Below the pieces are notes generated by a model that ran no database searches, was not told the origin of the DNA, and saw only the letters and a program-made list of their open reading frames with translations. From assembly GCA_014380105.1 (NCBI GenBank), contig JACMKL010000792.1:1-8015 (forward strand): DNA of 8,015 nucleotides, given 5' to 3'. The stretch comes from Candidatus Melainabacteria bacterium. Its GTDB lineage: Bacteria; Cyanobacteriota; Vampirovibrionia; Obscuribacterales; Obscuribacteraceae. Both the position numbers and the translations under genes were made by a program. Of this stretch, positions 1 to 6,177 are shown one piece after another (within the stretch, counting starts at the first letter, position 1; each line of letters begins with the position of its first letter).

Positions 1-264
1 AAGCGTCTCACTAAATATATCTGGCTCTTACTTCTGCTTTGCCCACTGCTCAACCTTGTCGCCATGGTGACCGCCACACTGATGAATGTAACCGGTCCGC
101 ACGGGCGTTATCTCTTCCCCTCAATCATTCCAATTACCGCGCTTCTGATCGCCGGCTTTTATAGATTGGGTGAAACTTTTGGGAAATGGGCGACTGTAGT
201 TTTGATTGCTATGAACCTCGCTGTGACTGTCCTGGCCTGGGCGTTGTTCTATCCACCTCACTAA
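1..264 (+). CDS. C-terminal fragment of a polytopic membrane protein (DUF2142 / glycosyltransferase-like)
   Basis: The reading frame is open from the first base of the window to the TAA at 262-264, so this is the last 87 residues of a gene that starts upstream. A first ATG within the frame at 64 is internal, because open hydrophobic sequence precedes it. Three hydrophobic segments are visible, roughly residues 7-30, 41-54 and 61-84. Between the first two is GPHGRYLFPSIIP. A G-R-Y-hydrophobic-P stretch before the final membrane helices is typical of DUF2142 proteins and some GT39-like membrane glycosyltransferases, which act in surface polysaccharide or lipid glycosylation. The membrane location is clear from composition. 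The family call rests on one short motif and is tentative. There is no clear terminator after the stop. Confidence 0.6.
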   Translation, partial: KRLTKYIWLLLLLCPLLNLVAMVTATLMNVTGPHGRYLFPSIIPITALLIAGFYRLGETFGKWATVVLIAMNLAVTVLAWALFYPPH

Positions 265-313
265 TTGTCTCAAAACAATCTGAAACGGCTATTCGGCGGC
301 TGCTGCAACAAAA

Positions 314-342
314 TTGCAACACCTCTTGATTAGTGTTATCTA
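314..342 (+). promoter_or_regulatory. Weak sigma70-like promoter candidate before the double-thioredoxin gene
   Basis: A TTGCAA box (314-319) and a TATCTA box (337-342) lie 17 bp apart, 38 bp before the start codon at 380. The -10 match is poor (3 of 6). A short inverted repeat, TGCAA-N5-TTGCA at 304-318, overlaps the -35 box and could be an operator. The downstream gene has a good ribosome site (GAGG, 9 bases before ATG). Confidence 0.25.
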
Positions 343-379
343 ACCACCCCCGATTTTTCTCACGCACGAGGTTACCATC

Positions 380-2302
380 ATGGGACGTAGAGGCGGCTGT
401 CAACCATGCCAACCACAATATGTTGCTCCGGAAAGCTTTCAGCAACCGGGCGGCTCTAGTTGTGAAGGCGGGACCTGTTATCCATCAGTTAGTGATCAAC
501 AGCAGTACCAGCGACAAGCTCAGGATAGAAGGGGCGGACGTTGTGGAACACCTGGAGATGGGTTTGAGATTATCAATCCAACAGGCAACAATTTTGGAAC
601 GCCTGAAAATTACAACAAAGCTGTAGCTGGCACATTCAAGTACACGGACCAAAATTATGATCAAGCGTTGAAAGACGCAGCCCGAAAAGGTCAGCCTGTA
701 GTAGCAGTCTTCGGCTCAAAAGATTGTCCGGACACACAAAAATTACTAGACACTGTTCAAAAATCACAACAAGCCGGTGGTAAGGATCGCGCCACTTACG
801 TCTATATAGAAATGGACAGAGTTCGCGAAAATCCAAATTCCGGTCTGGCAAAATTCTCCGAAGGCATTCGCAAAGACAATCTCGCCCACACCATCCTGTT
901 TACGCAAAAACCTGATGCCAACGGAAATCCCGTTCCGGAAGCAGCAATGATGACTGCCTGGGGTGGTCGCGACCAAATCGCAAACACGATCAATACTCAC
1001 ATCGGCTACGGCGAACAAGCAATGCGTGGACGTCAGTTCAACATTAAGCCGGAAGCGGAACCTGGTGCTGAGGCGAAAAAAGACGTTGGCAAAGAAGTAA
1101 AAGATGTAAAAGAATTGCCGATGGAAGAGCGCATCAAGCGCAACTTGGCATTGCATCAAGAGATCATGACCGGGCTCAGCCAGGGCAATAAAGCGACTGA
1201 TTGGAAAGAAGGCGAAAAGCACTACAAAGCAGCCATTGCCGCATCAGACAAAGTAGATAAAGAAGCAGTTAAAAGCGAATTGAAACGGGTTGAAGATTTG
1301 CTTTCTAAAGGTGCAGACGAAGCTAAGACTAAGGAACTAAATTCCGAGCGAAGCAAATTAAAACTGCTTGAAGGTGGAGATTGGCTTAGCCGAGCATCCA
1401 TGGGCTTCTCGTGCATGAAGTGGAACCCAAATTTTAGAGATGTTGGAGAACAGTGGTTGATTGCTGCAGGTGACAAAAATCCTGCCATGTACGATTCAGC
1501 GACTTTCAAATCTCAACTAAAGACAGTGCTCAATCCTGAGCAAGAGAATGCTTTCATGAAGAGAGCTGTACAACATGAAATCAACAAATCCGGACCAGCA
1601 GCTCCTGGGCAACCGATAGAACAAGCTTCGGCTAAAGTTCCGGTTGAAGTAAAAAAACCAGTTGTAGTACCACCCGAAGTCAAAAAGCCAGTGGCTTTGC
1701 CACCATTGGAAATTAGACCGCGCGTGCAGCCACCAGCGGAACCGCCCGCAAGACCTGATTTGAGGGTGATACCCAAACCTCCTTTGCCAGGTACCGAAGT
1801 AAAACCACTAGTGCCACCAGTTCCCGGCAAATTGCCAGTACCGGAAGTTAAGATTCCGCCAGAAAAACGACCTGAAGCTGGAGAAAAGAAACCAGAAGCA
1901 CAAAAGAAGACTGTCTATGACGGCGCCAATTTCAACGAAGCACTGAAAGCAGCTAAAGACCAAGGTCTGCCTGTCGTGTTCAAAGTTGGCTCACCAAGCT
2001 GTCCACCGTGTAATCGATTTGACCGAGAGTTAGGCCACTCGCTGGAAGACCAGTACAAAGGAAAGGCGATTGTGATTAAGGTCAACAATAATACCAATCC
2101 TGATGTCGGTGAAAAACTGGGCGTCAGCAGTTTGCCAACCTTCGGTGTGGGTCATGTGGATGCAACCGGCAAACTAACCATAGATAGTACATGGACTGGT
2201 TACGGCTCACCAAATGGAGTTGCTGCAAGCCAGGGCATAAACCAGTGGAAATCTTACGTCGATGCTGGAATTAGAGCAGCAAATTCAAAACTCAAGAAGT
2301 AG
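380..2302 (+). CDS. Large protein with two thioredoxin-like domains and a proline-rich linker
   Basis: The protein has 640 residues. The start at 380 is supported by GAGG 9 bases upstream. Residues 1-60 are Gly/Gln-rich with five cysteines, including a CQPC pair at 7-10, and show no signal peptide. Residues about 85-215 form a thioredoxin-like fold (PVVAVFGSKDCPDT), but the active site keeps only Cys116 (CPDT), so it should be redox-dead or work by a single cysteine. Residues about 235-405 are charged and helical. Residues 406-505 are a Pro/Val/Lys-rich linker with imperfect EVKKPV-x-(V/L)PP repeats. Residues about 510-632 form a second thioredoxin-like domain with CPPC at 541-544 and a cis-proline loop SSLPTFGV (Pro586). 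Thiol-disulfide exchange or a thioredoxin-type scaffold role is inferred from the fold. The substrate is unknown. I do not recognise the full architecture as a named family. It converges on the SGNH gene with only 10 bp between stops. Confidence 0.85.
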   Translation: MGRRGGCQPCQPQYVAPESFQQPGGSSCEGGTCYPSVSDQQQYQRQAQDRRGGRCGTPGDGFEIINPTGNNFGTPENYNKAVAGTFKYTDQNYDQALKDAARKGQPVVAVFGSKDCPDTQKLLDTVQKSQQAGGKDRATYVYIEMDRVRENPNSGLAKFSEGIRKDNLAHTILFTQKPDANGNPVPEAAMMTAWGGRDQIANTINTHIGYGEQAMRGRQFNIKPEAEPGAEAKKDVGKEVKDVKELPMEERIKRNLALHQEIMTGLSQGNKATDWKEGEKHYKAAIAASDKVDKEAVKSELKRVEDLLSKGADEAKTKELNSERSKLKLLEGGDWLSRASMGFSCMKWNPNFRDVGEQWLIAAGDKNPAMYDSATFKSQLKTVLNPEQENAFMKRAVQHEINKSGPAAPGQPIEQASAKVPVEVKKPVVVPPEVKKPVALPPLEIRPRVQPPAEPPARPDLRVIPKPPLPGTEVKPLVPPVPGKLPVPEVKIPPEKRPEAGEKKPEAQKKTVYDGANFNEALKAAKDQGLPVVFKVGSPSCPPCNRFDRELGHSLEDQYKGKAIVIKVNNNTNPDVGEKLGVSSLPTFGVGHVDATGKLTIDSTWTGYGSPNGVAASQGINQWKSYVDAGIRAANSKLKK

Positions 2303-2312
2303 GAAGTGTTAG

Positions 2313-3572
2313 TCAGTGAGTCGCCGTTGAACTTTTCACGCCGACCAGGGACTTATCAGAATCGCTATTGCTGGTTGACTTTAAAATGCCAGCAATATGC
2401 GGCTGATTTGCTAATTCTTCAGAGATGCGCTTAAGGACTTTGGCACCACCGCGCCAATTGACGTGACAGGTGTCGACATAATCAGCTTTGACGTAGTCTG
2501 GACTATCTGAAAGATCGAGATAGCCCGCATCATTCTTCTTGCACAGTTCGTTCAACTGCGAGCGATAAGATGTCCAGAATTGATCAGGAAGTAATGCACG
2601 ATTCATAGGTAGAGTCGGCATTTCCACAACCAGAACTTTGATGCCCTCCGCATTCATACGTTTGAGAGTTTCATCAAAAAAGAAAAGCTGAGTTTTGTAA
2701 GTGGGTGGATTCGGATCTTTATAGCGACTCACATATTCTTTGGTATTGTCGAACCAGAGATCGCTCATGGTGGCAGGCACCACAATATCGCCAGGGTGAA
2801 TGTTAATGGCACCATTCGATAATGCCAGTCGCAACTGGTCTTTATTTGAGACGTTAGTGTCGGAGGCTGATTTGCTATCGGTCAAAAACGGTTTAACAGT
2901 CGCATGCAATTTGCGCAACGGCAATTGCCCAAGCCGCCATTCCATCTCGCTCATGCCGCGGTCATAGGGATTTCCATAAGCTTTAGCGACTGTATCATCG
3001 AAGTCGACATAACGCTGATAGAACATAAACGGTTCAGTTGCACCTAGAGATTGCATTTTATTGTCGATGAAGTCGCGAGGAGCGATACCAATTACCAGAA
3101 CCTTGGGTTTTCTGCCAGTCTCGGTGAGCCCTCTAGTCATCATGTAATAATCGGATGCAGAGGCACCTTGAACTGAAACATTCACAACGCGAGGCGATGC
3201 AATATTGAGATCCGACTTCAAGGCCTTTTCTAAAGTAAAAACTCGATGGTGAGAAGCGCAGTCCACTGGGCGTCCAGTTGTAATTGCATCAGCCGCCCAA
3301 CACGCGGAATTGACGAGACTACTGCCGAGCATCACCACATCTGGTGCTTTAGTATCTTCGAAATATCCATGCGCAGCCCACCAGGTCCAGCTACCGGAGG
3401 GCATTTCAGCCTTCTTTGTGTTGAGGACATCTTTGGCGAGTGTTGATTCGGTTTGCTTATCAGCAAAAATTCCGCCAAAGACAACCATGTTCATAAGACC
3501 GAACGAAATCAGCGACAGACCAAAGGCACCGCCGGGAAATCTTATATTCTTCTCTTTGGCTGTATCTGCCAA
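2313..3572 (-). CDS. SGNH-hydrolase-like, membrane-anchored protein
   Basis: The protein has 419 residues. A hydrophobic segment at about residues 14-36 looks like an N-terminal membrane anchor, which would place the rest outside the cytoplasm. SGNH/GDSL landmarks are present. Block I is DVVMLGSSLVNS (nucleophile Ser84 or Ser85), block II is a Gly in NVSVQGAS (about 131-138), and the C-terminal block is DTCHVNWRG, with the D-x-x-H pair Asp367 and His370. This arrangement matches the DUF1574/AlgX-like SGNH proteins that trim or transfer acyl groups on envelope polymers, often with an MBOAT partner. No MBOAT gene is in the window, so substrate and reaction are inference. The start is uncertain. 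The TTG at 3572 has AAGGG too close upstream, an in-frame CTG lies further upstream, and the first ATG falls inside the membrane segment. No terminator is visible between this gene and the convergent neighbour. Confidence 0.75.
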   Translation of the reverse strand: MADTAKEKNIRFPGGAFGLSLISFGLMNMVVFGGIFADKQTESTLAKDVLNTKKAEMPSGSWTWWAAHGYFEDTKAPDVVMLGSSLVNSACWAADAITTGRPVDCASHHRVFTLEKALKSDLNIASPRVVNVSVQGASASDYYMMTRGLTETGRKPKVLVIGIAPRDFIDNKMQSLGATEPFMFYQRYVDFDDTVAKAYGNPYDRGMSEMEWRLGQLPLRKLHATVKPFLTDSKSASDTNVSNKDQLRLALSNGAINIHPGDIVVPATMSDLWFDNTKEYVSRYKDPNPPTYKTQLFFFDETLKRMNAEGIKVLVVEMPTLPMNRALLPDQFWTSYRSQLNELCKKNDAGYLDLSDSPDYVKADYVDTCHVNWRGGAKVLKRISEELANQPHIAGILKSTSNSDSDKSLVGVKSSTATH

Positions 3573-3958
3573 GCCCTTCAGGTTCCGAATCAGTTTTCAA
3601 CAGGACAGGACAATGATAGGCCTGAGGGCCCAGCACTGTCTAGGTAAGACTCTTAAAGGATGTTCAGCCAGTTGCCGGTTTCGCCCGGGAACTTCAGCAA
3701 TAACATCGCGTCGAACCAATCGAACCACCCGATTAAGGTAGTCGATATTGCGCACTGGCGGCGCTTTAGAAGTCCAAGCGAATCTCACCCAGGATTTCCA
3801 AATGCTCTTGCTTCTGTTGTGTAAACAAGCTTGGAGTAACTTAAAAGCTACTTCCAGGCACATTATTTAGATGTAATGATGATTTATTACGTCTTTCGAC
3901 AACAGACCAAATCAGGCTTTGCATGCGGTTTTCCCCACGATATACGCATTGGACATAC
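3573..3958. other. Gene-poor intergenic stretch with a strong inverted repeat (3659-3707)
   Basis: No convincing protein gene was found. The best structure is an inverted repeat at 3659-3707. Outer arms GATGTT (3659-3664) and AACATC (3702-3707) enclose AGTT/AACT (3670-3673 with 3690-3693) and CCGG/CCGG (3675-3678 with 3685-3688), leaving a six-base loop. A second small GGCC-TGAG-GGCC hairpin lies at about 3620-3631. The stretch could be the 5' leader of the SGNH gene on the minus strand or a small structured RNA on either strand. There is no T-tract next to the repeat, so it is not a simple terminator. Bases 3840-3958 show nothing definite. Confidence 0.35.
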
Positions 3959-3987
3959 TTGTCATTAGGCTGATTGCTGCCTATTAT
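3959..3987 (+). promoter_or_regulatory. Sigma70-type promoter for the TPR gene
   Basis: A TTGTCA -35 box (3959-3964) and a TATTAT -10 box (3982-3987) are each 5/6 to consensus and lie exactly 17 bp apart. The predicted transcript starts near 3994, giving a leader of about 87 bases before the ATG at 4081. This is the best-matched promoter in the window. Confidence 0.65.
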
Positions 3988-3990
3988 GGA

Positions 3991-4021
3991 TCTGCGCAAT
4001 ACCTTCTCTCCAAAGCGCAGA
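3991..4021 (+). promoter_or_regulatory. GC-rich stem-loop at the 5' end of the TPR transcript
   Basis: TCTGCGC (3991-3997) and GCGCAGA (4015-4021) form a perfect 7-bp stem with a 17-base loop. It begins at the transcription start predicted from the promoter at 3959-3987. It lacks a T-tract, so it is more likely a 5' stabilising or regulatory hairpin than a terminator. Confidence 0.4.
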
Positions 4022-4080
4022 CGGTTTACCACAATAATTAGGGTGAAACGTTGGAATACTCACGTCCCCAGAGAGGTCTC

Positions 4081-5067
4081 ATGACCCAAGAAACTAGCGC
4101 TACGGCGCGTCAGCACTCACGGCATAAACGCCATGAGCCTGTAATAAACACTTCGCAAGAATCGAAAACTTACTATCAAGCTGAGACTGTTGAATTTGAT
4201 GCCGATCCGGCAAAAATGGCGCAGCTATTTTTAGAGCAGGGGCGCTGTGCTGATGCTGAACGCCTTTTCTTATCGGCCCTCGATGAGAAATTGGAACGCA
4301 AAGGTGAAGAGCACCCTGATACGGAAAAGTGTCTGGAAGATATCGTTGTGTTTTACATGAACATGGGACGTTATCAAAACGCTGAAGAATATGCCGAAAC
4401 GCTGTTGCGTGTGCGTTCTTTGACGACGTCTCCCACCGATCCAGCCTATGCAAAAACTGTTGACCAGCTCGCCAATGTTTACGAGCAGACTGGCAAACCA
4501 CATCAAGCTGAAGCGATCTATCGCTTCCTTATGACTTTGCAGGAAGAATTGGTTGGCTCATACGATTACGCGATTGTGTTTGCACTGCACCGCCTTGGCG
4601 AATGCTATAAAAAACAACAAGATTTTGCGGCAGCATTACCTTTGTATGAACGCTCTTTGACCATTGAAGAGGCATGCTTTGGACCGTTCGCAATAGAAAC
4701 AAATGGCACTCTGACTGAGTTGGCTCTTTGCTATGGCGCCTTGGGTGATACTGAAAAAACAATTGCCATTTTGAAGCGCCAGGTCACAATCATGGAAAGC
4801 ATTCATGGACCGTCTGGTTTGAGTGTAGCTTCTTGTTTGAGCAAATTGGCAGAAGCCTTTGAGCAAGCAGACGATCAAGATGCCGCCGAAGCTCACTACT
4901 GGCGCGTCATACAGATTTACGAAGCTGGCTACGGCATGAATTCTGCAACAGTGCAAACCATCTATCGCAAAATCGATATGATGAAACGCGAAAAAGCTCG
5001 CCTTACACAAGGTGGATTTGTTGCGGTTGCACCAATCACCCAGAACGCCATGTTGGGCGTCTGGTAG
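4081..5067 (+). CDS. Tetratricopeptide-repeat (kinesin-light-chain type) protein
   Basis: The protein has 328 residues from the ATG at 4081, which has GAGAGG six bases upstream. An in-frame TTG at 4051 would add ten residues. The first 40 residues are polar and probably disordered. TPR units then begin near residue 46 and at 85, 127, 169, 211 and 253, the last five spaced exactly 42 residues apart. That is the long KLC/TPR_12 type. Typical positions are visible: LANVYEQTGKPHQAEAIY, LGECYKKQQDFAAALPLYERSL and LAEAFEQADDQDAAEAHY. There is no signal peptide or membrane segment, so the protein is likely cytoplasmic. TPR arrays bind partner proteins and no enzymatic domain is present, so the partner and process cannot be told. 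It is probably transcribed from its own promoter at 3959-3987. A B12 riboswitch begins 65 bases after its stop. Confidence 0.88.
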   Translation: MTQETSATARQHSRHKRHEPVINTSQESKTYYQAETVEFDADPAKMAQLFLEQGRCADAERLFLSALDEKLERKGEEHPDTEKCLEDIVVFYMNMGRYQNAEEYAETLLRVRSLTTSPTDPAYAKTVDQLANVYEQTGKPHQAEAIYRFLMTLQEELVGSYDYAIVFALHRLGECYKKQQDFAAALPLYERSLTIEEACFGPFAIETNGTLTELALCYGALGDTEKTIAILKRQVTIMESIHGPSGLSVASCLSKLAEAFEQADDQDAAEAHYWRVIQIYEAGYGMNSATVQTIYRKIDMMKREKARLTQGGFVAVAPITQNAMLGVW

Positions 5068-5132
5068 AAGAACCAGAAAAGCACAGAACCAGGAATTGCG
5101 AACCGGAGGTATTAGAATAAAAAACTCAACGC

Positions 5133-5249
5133 GTGTTCAATAACTATCGGAATCGCATCAGCGATTCGGTGGGGGAAGTGTGGTGCGAATCCACCGCTGT
5201 CCCGCAACTGTAAGCAAGAAATTGCAAGTCAGGCTACCCACTTGAGCAC
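5133..5249 (+). ncRNA. Cobalamin (B12) riboswitch aptamer
   Basis: The core is highly characteristic. GTGG-TGCGAAT-CCAC (5180-5194) forms the P4 hairpin. The conserved CCCGCAACTGTAA (5201-5213) follows, then a GCAA-GAAA-TTGC hairpin with a GNRA tetraloop (5214-5225), then the B12 box AGTCAGGCTACCC (5227-5239). GTGGG (5169-5173) pairs with CCCAC (5237-5241). GTGTTCAA (5133-5140) pairs with TTGAGCAC (5242-5249) as an 8-bp closing P1 helix with one G-U pair. An extra local hairpin, GAATCGC-ATCA-GCGATTC, lies at 5150-5167. A TAGAAT -10-like box at 5113-5118 would start transcription just before P1, but no good -35 box was found. In this class, adenosyl- or methylcobalamin binding usually lowers expression downstream. 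The gene downstream here is a thioesterase, which is unusual. Confidence 0.93.
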
Positions 5250-5256
5250 AACAACC

Positions 5257-5282
5257 GAGGTTACCTCTTCGAGGCAAGGAGG
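5257..5282 (+). promoter_or_regulatory. Putative riboswitch expression platform: one CCTC competing for three GAGG partners
   Basis: A single CCTC (5264-5267) can pair with GAGG at 5257-5260, with GAGG at 5271-5274, or with GAGG at 5279-5282. The third copy is part of the AAGGAGG Shine-Dalgarno site (5276-5282) of the leader ORF. The three pairings are mutually exclusive, so ligand binding upstream could decide whether the ribosome site is free. The pairings are seen in the sequence. The switching is inferred. Confidence 0.45.
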
Positions 5283-5291
5283 CATATTTCG

Positions 5292-5381
5292 ATGATCGCA
5301 TTTTGGTGCGGCTCATACGAGATTGATGTTCCTGTCCCAGAGTCAGGGACTTTTTTATTACCTAAAAGGAGATTCGTATGA
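5292..5381 (+). CDS. 29-residue leader ORF overlapping the thioesterase start
   Basis: An ATG at 5292 has a near-perfect AAGGAGG nine bases upstream. The frame runs 29 codons to a TGA at 5379-5381, which overlaps the ATG (5378-5380) of the thioesterase as ATGA. The peptide begins MIAFWCGSYEIDVPVPES and ends in basic PKRRFV. It has no recognisable domain, and no run of one amino acid that would suggest classical attenuation. The terminator-like hairpin at 5334-5350 lies inside its coding sequence, so a translating ribosome would melt it. Possible roles are a translated regulatory leader coupling the B12 signal to the next gene, or a remnant of a lost gene. It could also be a chance frame, but the ribosome site plus exact ATGA coupling argue against that. 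Confidence 0.5.
   Translation: MIAFWCGSYEIDVPVPESGTFLLPKRRFV
5334..5356 (+). terminator. Short intrinsic terminator between riboswitch and thioesterase
   Basis: GTCCC (5334-5338) and GGGAC (5346-5350) form a 5-bp GC-rich stem with a 7-base loop, followed at once by six T residues (5351-5356). The stem is short, so termination may be partial or conditional. Its position between the B12 aptamer and the thioesterase start fits a riboswitch-controlled terminator. Confidence 0.5.
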
Positions 5382-5806
5382 GTACAAAAGACGTGAATGT
5401 TATGGAAACAGCAGGGAAAGGCGAGTTTGATGCATTTGAGACGCGCATGGTCGAAATGGTTTTTCCAACCCAGACTAATCACTATGGAACTTTGTTCGGT
5501 GGGCACGCCCTTGAATTAATGGACAAAAGTGCTTTCATCACGGCGTCACGGTATGCACGAAAGTCGATGGTGACTGCATCTTCAGAAAGAATTGATTTCC
5601 AGACCCCCGTTAAGCAAGGCTATCTTGTTGAAGTAATCGGACGTATCGTTAAACGCGGAAATTCGTCGGTGACTGTAAATGTCGAACTTTACGGCGAGAA
5701 TTTATTGTCCGGCGAAAGGCATTTGTGTGCTCATGGAAATTTCGTGCTTGTGTCAGTAAATAAAGACAGCAAGCCGGTTCCGCTTGATGCAGTTGTTGAA
5801 GAATAA
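5378..5806 (+). CDS. Acyl-CoA thioesterase, hotdog fold (YciA/ACOT type)
   Basis: The 142 residues are typical of the single-domain YciA/acyl-CoA hydrolase family, which splits acyl-CoA to free acid and CoA in the cytoplasm. The signature TNHYGTLFGGHALELMD spans residues 33-49, with Asn34/His35, the glycine turn and the expected catalytic Asp49. Further family features are VTASSERIDFQTPVKQG at about 65-81 (the central strand and the P-V-x-x-G turn) and the C-terminal strand HGNFVLVSV. AAGGAG (5366-5371) lies six bases before the ATG. The start also overlaps the stop of the 29-codon leader ORF as ATGA, so translation may be coupled. A B12 riboswitch and short terminator lie just upstream and should repress the gene when cobalamin is plentiful. 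One reading is that it drains acyl-CoAs, such as propionyl- or methylmalonyl-CoA, that build up when B12-dependent mutase is idle. The substrate is not shown by the sequence. Confidence 0.9.
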   Translation: MSTKDVNVMETAGKGEFDAFETRMVEMVFPTQTNHYGTLFGGHALELMDKSAFITASRYARKSMVTASSERIDFQTPVKQGYLVEVIGRIVKRGNSSVTVNVELYGENLLSGERHLCAHGNFVLVSVNKDSKPVPLDAVVEE

Positions 5807-5849
5807 AGAAAAAAAGAAGTGGACAACGCAGATATTTAAGGAGCTAACC

Positions 5850-6155
5850 TCAAGCAGGCTTGCTGGTTTTCACGGATTTCAGCTTTATCAATGGTGCAAT
5901 TTTTTTATGCTTTTGTTCGGCTCTCCAAAGATCAACTGAAAGCTGTAGATTCAGCCAAAATTGCGGAGTGGTAGCAAAAACATCGCTAAGAACCATCGCT
6001 GTCTCAGGCGTAATTCCGCGTTTACCAGTAACAATTTCGTTGATTTTAGGTTGCGTCCAGCCCACGTGACGAGCAAACGCAGATTGGCTAATTCCCAAAG
6101 GTTCAAGAAACTCTTCAAGCAAAATACTTCCAGGCAGAGTTGGCTCTCTTAGCAT
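5850..6155 (-). CDS. higA: HigA-type antitoxin, XRE-family DNA-binding protein
   Basis: The protein has 101 residues from the ATG at 6155. The N-terminus (MLREPTLPGSILLEEFLEPLGIS) matches the usual HigA opening. An XRE helix-turn-helix follows at about residues 23-46 (QSAFARHVGWTQPKINEIVTG), then the conserved stretch TPETAMVLSDVFATTPQFWLNLQ. It neutralises the HigB toxin encoded immediately upstream and, with the toxin, represses the operon. An in-frame ATG at 6215, with GGGAG four bases upstream, would add 20 polar residues and overlap higB by 38 bases. The shorter start was chosen from the family's usual length. Its ribosome site is weak, so translation may depend on coupling to higB, whose stop is 22 bases away. 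It lies tail-to-tail with the thioesterase gene, 43 bp apart. Confidence 0.88.
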   Translation of the reverse strand: MLREPTLPGSILLEEFLEPLGISQSAFARHVGWTQPKINEIVTGKRGITPETAMVLSDVFATTPQFWLNLQLSVDLWRAEQKHKKIAPLIKLKSVKTSKPA

Positions 6156-6177
6156 TTTATTCTTCGAATTTGAAGTA

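Noticed and set aside
1647..1706. Repeated GAAGT-AAA-CCAGT-like DNA in the double-thioredoxin gene
   Set aside because: It encodes the proline/valine/lysine linker repeats. It is protein-level low complexity, not a CRISPR or mobile element.
3708..3735. GGTTCGATTGG on the minus strand, resembling a tRNA T-arm
   Set aside because: The flanking bases do not form a T-stem, and no acceptor, D or anticodon arms could be placed around it.
3310..3741. 143-codon plus-strand frame across the SGNH gene start
   Set aside because: Most of it is antisense to the well-supported SGNH protein, and its translation has no domain-like features.
3597..3863. 88-codon minus-strand frame in the gap upstream of the SGNH gene
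   Set aside because: It has no recognisable domain and unusual composition (many Arg, Trp and Cys). It coincides with the structured inverted repeat, so it looks like a chance frame, although a small gene cannot be fully excluded.
4100..4501. 133-codon minus-strand frame inside the TPR gene
   Set aside because: It is fully antisense to clear TPR repeats, and its translation shows no family resemblance.
5096..5118. TTGCGA and TAGAAT as a promoter for the riboswitch
   Set aside because: The spacing is only 11 bp. TAGAAT alone is well placed as a -10 box, but no matching -35 box was found.
5851..5870. CAAG-CAGG-CTTG followed by four T residues after the thioesterase gene
   Set aside because: The stem is only 4 bp with a short T-run, and it lies inside the end of higA, so it is too weak to call a terminator.
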